This document shows, piece after piece, positions 8,769-17,476 of a stretch of 64,000 bases of DNA; the first letter of the stretch is position 1; each line of letters opens with the position of its first letter. The notes under the pieces are model-generated. The model saw only the letters and a program-made list of their open reading frames with translations. It was not told where the DNA came from and made no database searches. The translations under genes and the position numbers were made by a program. This stretch comes from Rhodococcus spongiicola (GTDB taxonomy: Bacteria; Actinomycetota; Actinomycetes; Mycobacteriales; Mycobacteriaceae): positions 105,469 to 169,468 of the forward strand of contig NZ_RKLN01000002.1 of the NCBI RefSeq assembly GCF_004011835.1, read 5' to 3'.

Positions 8769-10415
8769 GTGAAGGTTGTCATCGTCGGAGGTGTCGCCGG
8801 TGGAATGTCCGCCGCCACCCGTCTGCGCCGTCTGGACGAGTTGGCGGAGATCATCGTGTTCGAGCGTGGCGCACACGTATCGTTCGCGAACTGCGGTCTG
8901 CCGTACTACGCCGGCGGGGTCATCGAGGACCGGGACGAGCTGCTGCTGCAGACCCCGGAGAGTCTCGGAGCCCGCTTCCGGCTGGACGTCCGCGTGCGCA
9001 GTCAGGTCGTGGCGATCGATCCCGGCGCGCGCACCGTCACGGTCGAGGACCTCGAGACGGGCGACCCCTACGTCGAGAGCTACGACGAGCTGATCCTCAG
9101 CACCGGCGCGAGCCCCGTCGTGCCGCCCCTGCCCGGGGCGGACCGCGCCCTGACCCTGCGCGACGTCGAGGACGTCGACCGCCTGGTCGCGGAGATGGCG
9201 TCGGCTCGCAGCGCCGTAGTCGTCGGTGCCGGGTTCATCGGCATCGAACTGGCCGAGAACCTGCGGCGCCGCGAACTCGACGTCACCGTCGTCGAACTCG
9301 CCGATCAGGTGCTCGCCCCACTCGACCCCGAGATGGCGGTCCCCGTCGCGGACCGGCTGCGCGAGAACGGGGTACGCCTCGAACTCGGCACCGAGCTGGC
9401 CCGCATCGACGAAACCACGGCGGAGCTGGACGGCGGGCGTACGGTTCCGGCGGACGTCGTCGTCATGGCGATCGGCGTGCGGCCCGAGACGGCGCTCGCC
9501 GAGATGGCCGGGCTGGTGTCCGGCGAGCGCGGCGGTATCGCGGTCGACGATCAGATGCGCACCTCGGTTCCGCACATCTTCGCGGTCGGTGACGCGGTCG
9601 AGAAGCGCGACGTCGTCGGCGGCAACGCCGCGCTGATCCCGCTCGCCAACCCCGCGAACCGGCAGGGGCGTCTGGTGGCCGACGTCATCGCGGGCCGGCC
9701 GGCGCGGGCGAAGGCGTCGTCGGGCACCGCGGTGGTCGGTGTCTTCGGGCTGATCGCCGCGGCGGCCGGCTGGAACGAGAAGCGGCTGCGCGCGGCGGAC
9801 CGTCCCTACCGGGCCATCCACACCCACCCCCACTCGCACGCCGGGTACTACCCTGGCGCGCAGCAGATGTCGATCAAGCTGCTGGTCGATCCCGAGACGG
9901 ACGGCATCCTCGGCGCCCAGGCCGTCGGCGGCGAAGGGGTCGACAAGCGGATCGACGTCATCGCGACGGCGATGGCCGGCGGAGTCACCGCGTCCGAACT
10001 GGCCGACCTCGAACTGGCGTACGCGCCGCAGTTCGGTTCGGCCAAGGACCCGGTGAACATGCTCGGCTACATCGCCGACAACCTGCGCACCGATTCCATC
10101 CGTGCGGTCCAGTGGCACGAACTCGACGCCCTGCTTGCCGACGGTGCTTTGCTCGTCGACGTTCGCACCGCCGACGAGTTCGCGGACGGCCCCATTCCCG
10201 GGGCCGTCAACGTTCCGCTCGACGAGCTCAGGGAACGCGTCGGCGAACTGCCGGTCGGGGATCTGATCGTGCTCTGCCAGGTGGGTCAGCGCGCCCACGC
10301 CGCGGTGTGCCTGCTCGAACAGCTGGGTCGGCCCGCGGCGAACCTCGACGGCGGCTACCAGACGTGGGACGCCGGACGGCGTGCGAACGCGCCGATTGTC
10401 GTGGCGCGTAGCTGA
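8769..10415 (+). CDS. CoA-disulfide reductase-like flavoenzyme fused to a rhodanese domain
   Basis: The product has 548 residues. A pyridine nucleotide-disulfide reductase opens with the FAD motif VIVGGVAGGMSAATRLRR and carries the single active-site cysteine in FANCGLPYY (Cys42), the CoA-disulfide reductase signature. The NAD(P)-binding motif VVVGAGFIGIELAENL and a dimerisation domain follow. From about residue 455 there is a rhodanese domain with DVRTADEFADGPIPGAVNVP and Cys503 in IVLCQVGQRAHA. Such fusions reduce CoA-persulfide, CoA-disulfide or polysulfide and carry sulfane sulfur in the cytosol. GTG start with GAGGAGGT 8 bp upstream. Likely repressed by the CsoR-family protein encoded downstream, through 8724-8739. 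Confidence 0.9.
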   Translation: MKVVIVGGVAGGMSAATRLRRLDELAEIIVFERGAHVSFANCGLPYYAGGVIEDRDELLLQTPESLGARFRLDVRVRSQVVAIDPGARTVTVEDLETGDPYVESYDELILSTGASPVVPPLPGADRALTLRDVEDVDRLVAEMASARSAVVVGAGFIGIELAENLRRRELDVTVVELADQVLAPLDPEMAVPVADRLRENGVRLELGTELARIDETTAELDGGRTVPADVVVMAIGVRPETALAEMAGLVSGERGGIAVDDQMRTSVPHIFAVGDAVEKRDVVGGNAALIPLANPANRQGRLVADVIAGRPARAKASSGTAVVGVFGLIAAAAGWNEKRLRAADRPYRAIHTHPHSHAGYYPGAQQMSIKLLVDPETDGILGAQAVGGEGVDKRIDVIATAMAGGVTASELADLELAYAPQFGSAKDPVNMLGYIADNLRTDSIRAVQWHELDALLADGALLVDVRTADEFADGPIPGAVNVPLDELRERVGELPVGDLIVLCQVGQRAHAAVCLLEQLGRPAANLDGGYQTWDAGRRANAPIVVARS

Positions 10416-10423
10416 TACCACCT

Positions 10424-10466
10424 GAACCCGGTTGAAACCGAGCGGTTCTCGGCCGGGTTCTCTTTC
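10424..10466 (+). terminator. Terminator after the CoA-disulfide reductase gene
   Basis: GAACCCGG (10424-10431) pairs with CCGGGTTC (10453-10460), with an inner AACCG/CGGTT stem between them, followed by the pyrimidine tract TCTTTC. It lies 9 bp after the stop codon, so the MMPL gene probably has its own promoter. Confidence 0.6.
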
Positions 10467-10476
10467 GGGCCCCTAT

Positions 10477-10492
10477 ATACCCCCACCCGTAT
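10477..10492 (+). promoter_or_regulatory. Weak CsoR/CstR-like operator before the MMPL gene
   Basis: ATACCCCCACCCGTAT keeps the left half-site ATACCC of the 8724 and 12733 operators and 4 of 6 bases of the right half. It lies 26 bp before the MMPL start, so control by the same repressor is plausible but not secure. Confidence 0.4.
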
Positions 10493-10518
10493 TTTCGATT
10501 GGACGGAAAGGTAACTCT

Positions 10519-12684
10519 ATGACCATCACCGGACAGCAGCAAGAGAAATCGCTGCCATCCACCGAGTCGGTCGGCGGGCCGCTGGCCCGGCTCGGTGCGA
10601 CGATGGCCGACAACTTCCGCTGGGTGATCACCGCGTGGCTCGTGCTCGTCGTCGCCCTCGGCGCCGCCGCGCCATCGGTGTTCGGCTCGCTCGCCGGCGC
10701 CGGCTGGCAGGCCAACGGCTCCGAGTCGGTCCAGGTGCGCGAACTCGCACAGCAGCACTTCGGCGGCAACGCGTCGTCGGCCATCCAAGTCGTCGTCCAC
10801 TCCGACACCAAGCCGCTCGACGACCCGGCCGTCCAGCAGGTGCTCGGCGAGGCGACCGCGATCCTGAGCGCCGATGCGCGTATCGACGAGGTGATCCCGC
10901 CGCAGCCCGGGATGACAGTCAGCCCGGACGGGCGCACCGGCATCCTCGTTGCGGGGGCCAACGCGAACACCGACGACATGGTGCGTGCGGTCGACGATCT
11001 CGGCGGTGACCTCGAGGCGCTGTCCGGCGACGGCATCGAGGTCTACCCGACCGGTGCGTCGGCGCTGTGGAGCGACTTCAACCACGCCAACCACGACGCG
11101 ATGATCAAGGCGGAGATGATGTCGTGGCCGGTCACGCTCGCCATCATGTTGCTCGCGTTCGGCTCGCTCGTCGCAGCGGGGCTCCCGCTGCTGCTGACCC
11201 TCGCCGGGCTGGTGGCGTCCGCCGGTGGCCTGGTGCTGCTCAACGAGATCACGCCGATCTCGGTGTGGGCGATGAACTTTGCGATGATGTTCGCCCTCGC
11301 TCTCGGCATCGACTACGCCCTGTTCCTCGTCGTCCGCTTCCGGGACGCACTTCACGGGAACGCGAACGCGCGACTGGCGGTCGCCGAGACCATGGACACC
11401 GCCGGCAAGGCCGTGCTGCTGTCCGGTCTGACGGTGCTGGTGAGCCTGTCGGCCGTGCTGCTGGTGCCGGCACCCGCGGTCCGGACGATGGCGGTCGGCA
11501 TCATGCTCGCGGTCGTGTTCGTGCTCGGCGCGACGCTGACCCTGCTGCCCGCGGTGCTCGGCAAGCTGGGCCGAAAGGTCAACGCCGGCTCGCTGCCGTA
11601 CGCCAAGAAGCAGCAGAACCAGGTCGGCGGTTCGCCGCTGTTCACCAAGTGGGGCAAGCTTCTCGACCGGCACCCGTGGCCGTTTGCGCTCGCAGCGGTC
11701 GGGATACTCATCGCCATGGCGATCCCGGTCACGGGGCTCAAGGTCGCGATGCCGTCGATCCAGGTCGTTCCCGAGGACGCCGCCGTGCGCCAGGGCTACG
11801 AACTGGTGCAGGAGCAGATGGGCGTCGGTGCGCCGGGTGCGCTGCAGATCGTGGTTCCGGTCTCCGATGCGCAGGCCGTCGCCGATACCGCCGCGACGGT
11901 CGACGGCGTGGCCGCGGTGACGCCCGCGATGCCGGCCATGGACGACTCGAACCTCGTTATGATGCAGGCGATTCCGACCGTCGACCCGTCGGATCCGGCG
12001 CTCGGTGACACTCTCGGCACCCTGCGGGCCGAACTGCCCGACAGTGCACTCGTCGGTGGCGCGCCCGCGGAGAACCTGGACCTGCAACAGACGCTGAACG
12101 ACTACTTGCCGCTGGTCATCGGCGTGATCCTGGTGCTGGGCTTCCTACTGCTCCTCGTGGCGCTTCAGGCGCCGCTGGTCTCCCTGATCGGCACCGTCGT
12201 GAGCCTGCTCTCGACTGCCGCCGCGTTCGGTGCGGCCAAGCTGATCTTCCAGGACGGGCACCTGTCCGAGCTGCTCGGCTTCACCCCACAGGGATTCCTG
12301 GACGGTTGGGGTCCGGTGTTCTTCTTCGCGATGATCTTCGCGATCGCGATGGATTACACGGTGTTCTTGCTCTCGACCGTCAAGGAGCACTACGAGACGA
12401 CCGGTAACGCGCGCAACGCCAAGATCGCCGGCATGGCGCATTCCGGGCGGGTCATCTTCGCGGCCGCTGCCGTCATGGTGGGTGTGTTCTTCAGCTTCGC
12501 GCTGGCCGAACCGCTACCGCCGAAGGAGATGGGCATCCTGCTCGGCATCGCGGTTCTGCTCGACGCCGTGCTCATCCGCCTGGTGCTGCTCCCCGCACTG
12601 CTGCGGTTGACCGGGGACGCGGCCTGGTGGTCGCCGAACTGGCTGCGTAGGGCACTGCCGAAAATCAGTTTCGCGCACGGCTGA
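10519..12684 (+). CDS. MMPL/RND-family transporter
   Basis: This 721-residue inner-membrane RND-type exporter has two MMPL repeats, each a transmembrane segment, a large extracytoplasmic loop and a five-helix bundle. The first bundle contains ALGIDYALFLVVRFRD and the second AIAMDYTVFLLSTVKEHYE, the conserved proton-relay Asp-Tyr motifs. ATG 10519 follows GGAAAGG by about 8 bp; an in-frame upstream start would add an unlikely Pro-rich leader. Substrates of this subgroup are unknown. The setting, between a persulfide/CoA-disulfide reductase and a sulfur-type CsoR-family repressor, suggests export of a stress-related lipid, thiol or metabolite, but that is inference. Confidence 0.85.
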   Translation: MTITGQQQEKSLPSTESVGGPLARLGATMADNFRWVITAWLVLVVALGAAAPSVFGSLAGAGWQANGSESVQVRELAQQHFGGNASSAIQVVVHSDTKPLDDPAVQQVLGEATAILSADARIDEVIPPQPGMTVSPDGRTGILVAGANANTDDMVRAVDDLGGDLEALSGDGIEVYPTGASALWSDFNHANHDAMIKAEMMSWPVTLAIMLLAFGSLVAAGLPLLLTLAGLVASAGGLVLLNEITPISVWAMNFAMMFALALGIDYALFLVVRFRDALHGNANARLAVAETMDTAGKAVLLSGLTVLVSLSAVLLVPAPAVRTMAVGIMLAVVFVLGATLTLLPAVLGKLGRKVNAGSLPYAKKQQNQVGGSPLFTKWGKLLDRHPWPFALAAVGILIAMAIPVTGLKVAMPSIQVVPEDAAVRQGYELVQEQMGVGAPGALQIVVPVSDAQAVADTAATVDGVAAVTPAMPAMDDSNLVMMQAIPTVDPSDPALGDTLGTLRAELPDSALVGGAPAENLDLQQTLNDYLPLVIGVILVLGFLLLLVALQAPLVSLIGTVVSLLSTAAAFGAAKLIFQDGHLSELLGFTPQGFLDGWGPVFFFAMIFAIAMDYTVFLLSTVKEHYETTGNARNAKIAGMAHSGRVIFAAAAVMVGVFFSFALAEPLPPKEMGILLGIAVLLDAVLIRLVLLPALLRLTGDAAWWSPNWLRRALPKISFAHG

Positions 12685-12689
12685 TCCGA

Positions 12690-12725
12690 GGGGGCTGTGA
12701 CCGTAGGACCTCGGTCACAGCCCCC
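12690..12725 (+). terminator. Strong 14-bp hairpin after the MMPL gene
   Basis: Perfect 14-bp arms (12690-12703 and 12712-12725) close an 8-nt loop 6 bp after the MMPL stop. No long T-run follows, as is common in high-GC actinobacteria. Confidence 0.75.
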
Positions 12726-12732
12726 TGGGCGG

Positions 12733-12748
12733 ATACCCCTGAGGGTAA
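12733..12748 (+). promoter_or_regulatory. CsoR/CstR-type operator before the repressor gene
   Basis: ATACCCCTGAGGGTAA matches ATACCC-N4-GGGTAT with one change. It sits 28 bp before the repressor ATG, as expected for autoregulation. Confidence 0.65.
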
Positions 12749-12772
12749 TCTCGGGATCAAAAGAGGAGGTAG

Positions 12773-13042
<270 letters not shown>

Positions 13043-13110
13043 GCGCCGGAGCCCAACGAAAGACCGGCACAACCAACAACTGGAGCCCAAGGAACGACCG
13101 TAAGGAGTCA

Positions 13111-13500
13111 ATGATGGACCTGGGAATCTCAACCCGCCTGAACACTGCGTTCGACGACGCCGTCGCCAAGACACGCGCCGCGCTGCAGGAGCAGGGTTTC
13201 GGTGTCCTCACCGAGATCGACATGCAGGCGACGTTGAAGGAGAAGATCGGCGCCGACATGGAGCGCTACGTCATCCTCGGTGCCTGTAACCCCCAGCTCG
13301 CGCATCGGGCGGTCGGTGTGAACCGGCAGATCGGTCTGCTGCTGCCGTGCAACGTCGTCGTCCGCGACGACGGTGAGGACGTCGTCGTCGAGGCCATGAA
13401 CCCGGCGATCATGGTCGAGGTGACCAAGGAGCCCGAGCTCGACGCCGTCGCCGCCGAGGCGACGACCCGTCTCGAGGCCGCCATCGCCGCCCTGGCCTGA
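13111..13500 (+). CDS. DUF302 domain protein
   Basis: This 129-residue protein is of the DUF302 family (small alpha/beta domain; features here: ALQEQGFGVLTEIDMQATLKEK, YVILGACNPQLAHRAV, LLLPCNVVV). The biochemical role is not established; relatives often sit beside rhodaneses, sulfur-oxidation or thiol-stress genes. AAGGAG at 13102-13107 is 3 nt before ATG 13111 and 6 nt before ATG 13114, so the second ATG may be used. The gene follows the CsoR-family repressor by 68 bp and is probably transcribed with it, which supports a part in the same response. Confidence 0.8.
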   Translation: MMDLGISTRLNTAFDDAVAKTRAALQEQGFGVLTEIDMQATLKEKIGADMERYVILGACNPQLAHRAVGVNRQIGLLLPCNVVVRDDGEDVVVEAMNPAIMVEVTKEPELDAVAAEATTRLEAAIAALA

Positions 13501-13520
13501 TCGCGATCGGCCGATCCGGA

Positions 13521-14585
13521 TCACACCGGAGCCGGTAGCGCCCGGATCCGAACCCGGTGGGCGGTGTGCACGGCCACCACACACCAGGCGACGACGAGGG
13601 CGCACAGCAGCCCGGCCGACAGCAGACGCGCGAGCTCTAGGTCGCCCGCGGTACCGAATGCTGCCATCCCGACCGCGCACGCGCCGACGGGGAACGTGAA
13701 GCTCCACCAACTCATCGTGAAGGTGAGCCCCTGACGGAACGCGCGCACCGTCACGACGCCGAGCGCGGAGAGCATAACGATCATGATGGTCCCCATCACC
13801 AAGCCGTAGCCGAGGCCGAAGGCGTGCAGCGCGTGCGCGCCGCGGTCGCCGACTGTGTGTCCCGCGGCGGTACCGAGCAGATTCGAGGCCGCGACCGATT
13901 GGCCGACGACGCCGACGGGGATCCACATGGTCGGCAGGGCTTGCAGCGGCGGCAGTCCGCGCTCGTTGATCCGGCGGCCAACCATGGCTGCGATGACCAG
14001 GGCAAAGACCAGCGCGAGTGTGAACAGCGCGTAGCAGCCGGCGAGCATCGCGGCGCGTGGCCATCCTTCCGGCAGGTGGTTCACCAGCGCGGCGCCGGTC
14101 GCCGCCGAGACCATCGGCGGCACCACCGGCATCAGCCAGGCCGGGGTGGGGTTTCCGCGATCGTCACTCGCCCGCAGCCTCATCGCCATCGCCGCGCACG
14201 TCAGCAGGCCCCCGACAGTGCCGGCCGTCCAGAGTGCCCCCGCAATCGTGAAGGCGACACCACTGGCGATCAGGGTCGACCCCACCGCAGCCGTGCCGGC
14301 CCCGACGGTGAGAGCCGCCATCGGCACAGCCCCGTAGAACGGGAACATCGCGGCGCTGCGTGCGTACCCGCGGGCGTGGTCGGTGTGCCGGACCCAGTGG
14401 AGGGCGAAGGCGGTCGCGAGCACCGCCAGCAGCACTGCGGAAAGGATCCAGAACGTCAGCGCCATTCCACGTCGGCCGGGCAGGTCCATCGGCAGCGACG
14501 CCGTGGCGACGGCGACGATGCCGGTACCCATCACCACGGCGAACCAATTGGGGGTCAGGTGAGCCAAACGTGAAGCAGTAGGCAT
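13521..14585 (-). CDS. TDT/SLAC1-family anion or tellurite/C4-dicarboxylate transporter
   Basis: This 354-residue integral membrane protein has about ten hydrophobic helices. The first, NWFAVVMGTGIVAVATASLP, carries the family's MGTGI motif near residue 20. Relatives include TehA, plant SLAC1 anion channels and yeast SSU1 sulfite efflux pumps. Anion or sulfite export fits the neighbouring sulfur-stress genes, but the substrate is not shown by sequence. It is convergent with the DUF302 gene (20-bp gap) and divergent from the LysR regulator gene at 14676, its likely controller. The ATG start has only a weak AAGAG ribosome-binding site. Confidence 0.8.
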   Translation of the reverse strand: MPTASRLAHLTPNWFAVVMGTGIVAVATASLPMDLPGRRGMALTFWILSAVLLAVLATAFALHWVRHTDHARGYARSAAMFPFYGAVPMAALTVGAGTAAVGSTLIASGVAFTIAGALWTAGTVGGLLTCAAMAMRLRASDDRGNPTPAWLMPVVPPMVSAATGAALVNHLPEGWPRAAMLAGCYALFTLALVFALVIAAMVGRRINERGLPPLQALPTMWIPVGVVGQSVAASNLLGTAAGHTVGDRGAHALHAFGLGYGLVMGTIMIVMLSALGVVTVRAFRQGLTFTMSWWSFTFPVGACAVGMAAFGTAGDLELARLLSAGLLCALVVAWCVVAVHTAHRVRIRALPAPV

Positions 14586-14643
14586 GAATACGACTCTTGT
14601 GTTCCATCGCGAGCTGCGGTAGATGCCTCGGGGTGGATAGGGT

Positions 14644-14669
14644 ACAAATTCGGTTTGTGGGTCTAGCCT
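14644..14669 (+). promoter_or_regulatory. LysR-type dyad and leaderless promoter in the divergent intergene
   Basis: ACAAATTCGGTTTGT (14644-14658) is a 5-bp dyad with a 5-bp spacer and sits just upstream of the -10 hexamer TAGCCT (14664-14669). The ATG of the LysR gene begins 6 nt after that hexamer, so the transcript is probably leaderless. The dyad position fits autorepression together with control of the divergent transporter gene. Confidence 0.6.
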
Positions 14670-14675
14670 TGTGGT

Positions 14676-15569
14676 ATGCCGCTTTCGAACCGTGTGCCGG
14701 AACTCGCCGCGCTGGAAGTGCTGATCGCGGTGGGTCGGCTCGGAAGTATGGGCGCGGCCGGACGTGAACACGGATTGAGTCAGCAGGCGGTCAGCGCGCG
14801 TGTGCGCTCCGCCGAGCGTCAACTTGGGATCCGGGTGTTCGACCGCGGTGCCGGCGGTGTCCAGCCCACCGCCGAGGGGGCGCTGATCCTCGAATGGGCC
14901 TCGGCGATCCTCGACAGCGCCGAGGAACTGGCCTCGGGCGTCGCGGCGGTGCGTGGTGAACTGGACGCCAACCTCACCGTCGCCGCCAGCATGACCATCG
15001 CCGAGTACCTGGTTCCCGGGTGGACCGTCACGATGCGACGTAAGTGCCCCAATGTCGTGACATCGGTACGGCTGTCGAACTCCACCGAGGTCGCCGCCCA
15101 GGTGCGGGCGGGTGACGCCGATCTCGGGTTCGTCGAAGGCCCCGTCGTGCCGAACGGGCTGCGCTCGGTCGAGGTCGCGCGGGACGAACTGGTCGTGATC
15201 GTGCCGCCCGGCCACAAGTGGATCCAGCGGGCGCCGATCGCGGTGACCGAACTCGCCGAGACTCCGCTGATCCAACGTGAACCCGGATCGGGCACCCGCA
15301 TCACACTCGAACACGCGGTGCCCGGCTGCGTCGAACCGATTCTCGAACTGGGGTCGTGCACGGCGGTGAAGGCGGCCGTCGTCGCAGGCAATGCACCCGC
15401 GGTCGTCTCATCACTCGCGGTAGAGGCCGATCTGAACGACGGTCGGCTCGCATCCGTCGAGGTCGAGGGGCTGTGCATGCCGCGTCGGCTGCTCGCGGTA
15501 TGGGACGAGTCCCGGGGGCTGCGGGGCGCGGCCCGCGACTTCCTCGACATCGCCCGCGGTGCGGGCTAG
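14676..15569 (+). CDS. LysR-family transcriptional regulator
   Basis: The product has 297 residues. The N-terminal winged helix-turn-helix (LEVLIAVGRLGSMGAAGREHGLSQQAVSARVRSAERQLG, written here as separate halves LEVLIAVGRLGSMGAAG and LSQQAVSARVRSAERQLG) covers about residues 10-60. The C-terminal substrate-binding domain begins near residue 90 (LTVAASMTIAEYLVPGW). It probably senses a small effector and controls the divergent TDT/SLAC1 transporter gene, the standard LysR arrangement. The TAG stop (15567-15569) lies inside the first unit of a tandem repeat that runs to the end of the convergent trmL gene. Confidence 0.88.
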   Translation: MPLSNRVPELAALEVLIAVGRLGSMGAAGREHGLSQQAVSARVRSAERQLGIRVFDRGAGGVQPTAEGALILEWASAILDSAEELASGVAAVRGELDANLTVAASMTIAEYLVPGWTVTMRRKCPNVVTSVRLSNSTEVAAQVRAGDADLGFVEGPVVPNGLRSVEVARDELVVIVPPGHKWIQRAPIAVTELAETPLIQREPGSGTRITLEHAVPGCVEPILELGSCTAVKAAVVAGNAPAVVSSLAVEADLNDGRLASVEVEGLCMPRRLLAVWDESRGLRGAARDFLDIARGAG

Positions 15570-15622
15570 ACGACATCGCCCGCGGTGCGGGCTAGACGAC
15601 ACCGCCCGTGCTTCGGGCTAGA
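15545..15622. repeat. Three 26-bp tandem repeats bridging two convergent stop codons
   Basis: Units at 15545-15570, 15571-15596 (identical) and 15597-15622 (diverged). Each contains a GCCCG...CGGGC stem and ends GGGCTAGA. The CTAG gives a stop codon on both strands: the lysR TAG is in unit 1 and the trmL stop in unit 3. The array therefore fills the convergent gap and should act as a bidirectional terminator. Confidence 0.9.
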
Positions 15623-16106
15623 CGCCCCCGGCGAACCCGTGCTGTCGCCACGCTTCGTAGGTGACGACCGCGGCCGCGTTCGACAGGTTCAGTGACCGCC
15701 GTCCCGGGACCATCGGGATCCGCACCTGCGCAGTGACGTGCGGATCGGTGAGCACCTGTTGCGTCAACCCCGTAGGTTCGGGCCCGAACAGCAGCACGTC
15801 CCCTGGCCGGTAGGCGATTTCGGCGTACGGCGTCGAGCCGTGCGCCGTGAACGCGAATACCCGGTCCGGCTGCAGCGCCGCCCACGCCGCGTCGAGGTCC
15901 TCGTGGACCGTCACCGATGCCAGGTCGTGGTAGTCGAGTCCTGCACGGCGGAGTTTCGGTTCGGACAGGTCGAACCCGAGCGGCCCGACGAGGTGCAGTT
16001 CGCACCCGGTGCCCGCGACCAAACGGATCGCGTTCCCGGTGTTGGGTGGGATGCGAGGCTGGTGGAACATCACCTTGAACACAACGAACTGTAACAAACC
16101 GGGCAT
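15618..16106 (-). CDS. trmL: tRNA (cytidine/uridine-34-2'-O)-methyltransferase TrmL (SpoU class)
   Basis: This 162-residue SPOUT-fold methyltransferase 2'-O-methylates the wobble base of certain leucine tRNAs using SAM. Family signatures: HQPRIPPNTGNAIRLVAGTG at the N-terminus, DVLLFGPEPTGL, and the knot sequence VRIPMVPGRRSLNLSNAAAV. ATG 16106 was chosen because CGGAG lies 5 bp upstream; a GTG at MFKVMFHQPR would match the family start more closely and remains possible. The gene is convergent with lysR and shares its tandem repeat. Confidence 0.88.
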   Translation of the reverse strand: MPGLLQFVVFKVMFHQPRIPPNTGNAIRLVAGTGCELHLVGPLGFDLSEPKLRRAGLDYHDLASVTVHEDLDAAWAALQPDRVFAFTAHGSTPYAEIAYRPGDVLLFGPEPTGLTQQVLTDPHVTAQVRIPMVPGRRSLNLSNAAAVVTYEAWRQHGFAGGV

Positions 16107-16235
16107 GGCGGCTCCGCTGGAGAACGGCCGTGGTCTCGGCAGGCAGCGCGAAACGCCGGGAACAGACCAAAGGCCTGTCAGAGCCTTGCGACCCACGTCA
16201 TGGGCAGGAAGGCTCAGTGGAAGGAGGCGAAGTAG

Positions 16236-17432
16236 ATGAAGGCACTTGTCTGCGGAGCCGGCCTCGCGGGACTGACCCTGGCGCACCGGCTTTCGGTGCT
16301 CGGCGTCGAAGTGGTGCTGTTGGAGCGCGCGCCGGGGCCACGGACGCAGGGTTACATGATCGATTTCTTGGGGCCTGGCTACGACACTGCCGAGGCGATG
16401 GGCCTGCTACCAGCCGTTCGGGAAGTGGCGTACTACCTCGAGGAAGCCACCATGGTCGATGAGGGTGGTCACCGCCGGGCGAGCCTCCCAATGGCTCTGT
16501 TGGCTCCGGGCCCGCGGCTCGATGTGATGCGGCCCGACCTCGAGCGTGTACTGCGCGAATCGTTGCCGCCCTCGGTGGAACTGCGATTCGGCGTCGGCCC
16601 GGTCGCGGTCGAGGACCGGGGCGGTTCGGTTCGGGTCATCCTGGACGACAGTTCGGAGCTCGATGTCGACCTTCTCGTCGGTGCCGACGGACTGCACTCG
16701 ACTGTGCGGCGGCTGACCTTCGGGGATGAGTCTGAATACCTGCGCTACTTGGGTTTTCACACAGCGGCCTTTACCTTTCCGGACGACGAGCTCAATGAAG
16801 CACTCGCCGGCCGCTTCTGGATGACCGACACCGTGGACCGGTTGCTGGGCCTGTACGCGTTACGCGACAAGCGTGTTGCCGTCTTCGCCATTCACCGCAG
16901 CCCGGATCCCACCGTGCCCGACGATCCCCGTGCGGCGCTTCGCGAAACCTACAGCGGAATGGGCTGGCTGGTGCCCCAGATACTGAGCAAGCTTCCATCT
17001 CCGTCGGAGATCTACTACGACCAGGTTGCACAAGTCTTGATGCCGAACTGGTGCAAAGGCCGGGTCGTGCTCGTGGGCGACGCCTGCTTCGCGGTGTCGG
17101 TGCTCGCCGGCCAGGGCGCGTCGATGGCCATGGGTGGCGCCTACGTGCTGGCCGATCGATTGTCGCGCACGGCATCGATCGAACAGGCGCTGTCCGGCTA
17201 CGAGAAGCTGTGGCGGCCAGTGGTCGAACGAACTCAGCGGCAGGGCCGCTGGTCGGGCGGCTTCTTCGTACCCGGATCACAGCGATGGCTGTTGGCACGG
17301 CGTGCGGTGCTGCGGGCGCTGCAGCTACCCATCATCGACCAAGTGGCAAGCGCGGCAGCGGCTCGGGCCGGTGAACCCATTGACCTGATCCCCGTGCTGC
17401 ACCGGAGTCAATCGACGGCGGCGGGACCCTGA
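16236..17432 (+). CDS. FAD-dependent monooxygenase (PHBH class)
   Basis: The product has 398 residues. The N-terminal dinucleotide motif VCGAGLAGLTLAHRLSVLG, the second motif LLVGADGLHSTVR (about residues 150-160) and the FAD-ribityl motif GRVVLVGDACFAVSVLAGQG (near 275-295) define a group A flavoprotein hydroxylase. It would hydroxylate an aromatic or polyketide-like substrate with NAD(P)H and O2; some relatives inactivate antibiotics, but no substrate can be assigned. Strong RBS (AAGGAGG, 9 bp before ATG). Divergent from trmL and convergent with the SRPBCC gene. Confidence 0.82.
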   Translation: MKALVCGAGLAGLTLAHRLSVLGVEVVLLERAPGPRTQGYMIDFLGPGYDTAEAMGLLPAVREVAYYLEEATMVDEGGHRRASLPMALLAPGPRLDVMRPDLERVLRESLPPSVELRFGVGPVAVEDRGGSVRVILDDSSELDVDLLVGADGLHSTVRRLTFGDESEYLRYLGFHTAAFTFPDDELNEALAGRFWMTDTVDRLLGLYALRDKRVAVFAIHRSPDPTVPDDPRAALRETYSGMGWLVPQILSKLPSPSEIYYDQVAQVLMPNWCKGRVVLVGDACFAVSVLAGQGASMAMGGAYVLADRLSRTASIEQALSGYEKLWRPVVERTQRQGRWSGGFFVPGSQRWLLARRAVLRALQLPIIDQVASAAAARAGEPIDLIPVLHRSQSTAAGP

Positions 17433-17476
17433 CGCCCAACGATTTCGAGACGAGAAACGATATTCGAGAAACAAGA

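Noticed and set aside
6750-10421. Very long open frame on the minus strand opposite dnaE2 and the CoA-disulfide reductase gene
   Set aside because: Its residues are a low-complexity mix of Arg, Gly, His and Asp produced by high-GC codon bias on the opposite strand; the plus-strand genes are unambiguous.
10228-12087. Long minus-strand frame opposite the MMPL gene
   Set aside because: Same shadow effect; no start signal, domain or conserved motif.
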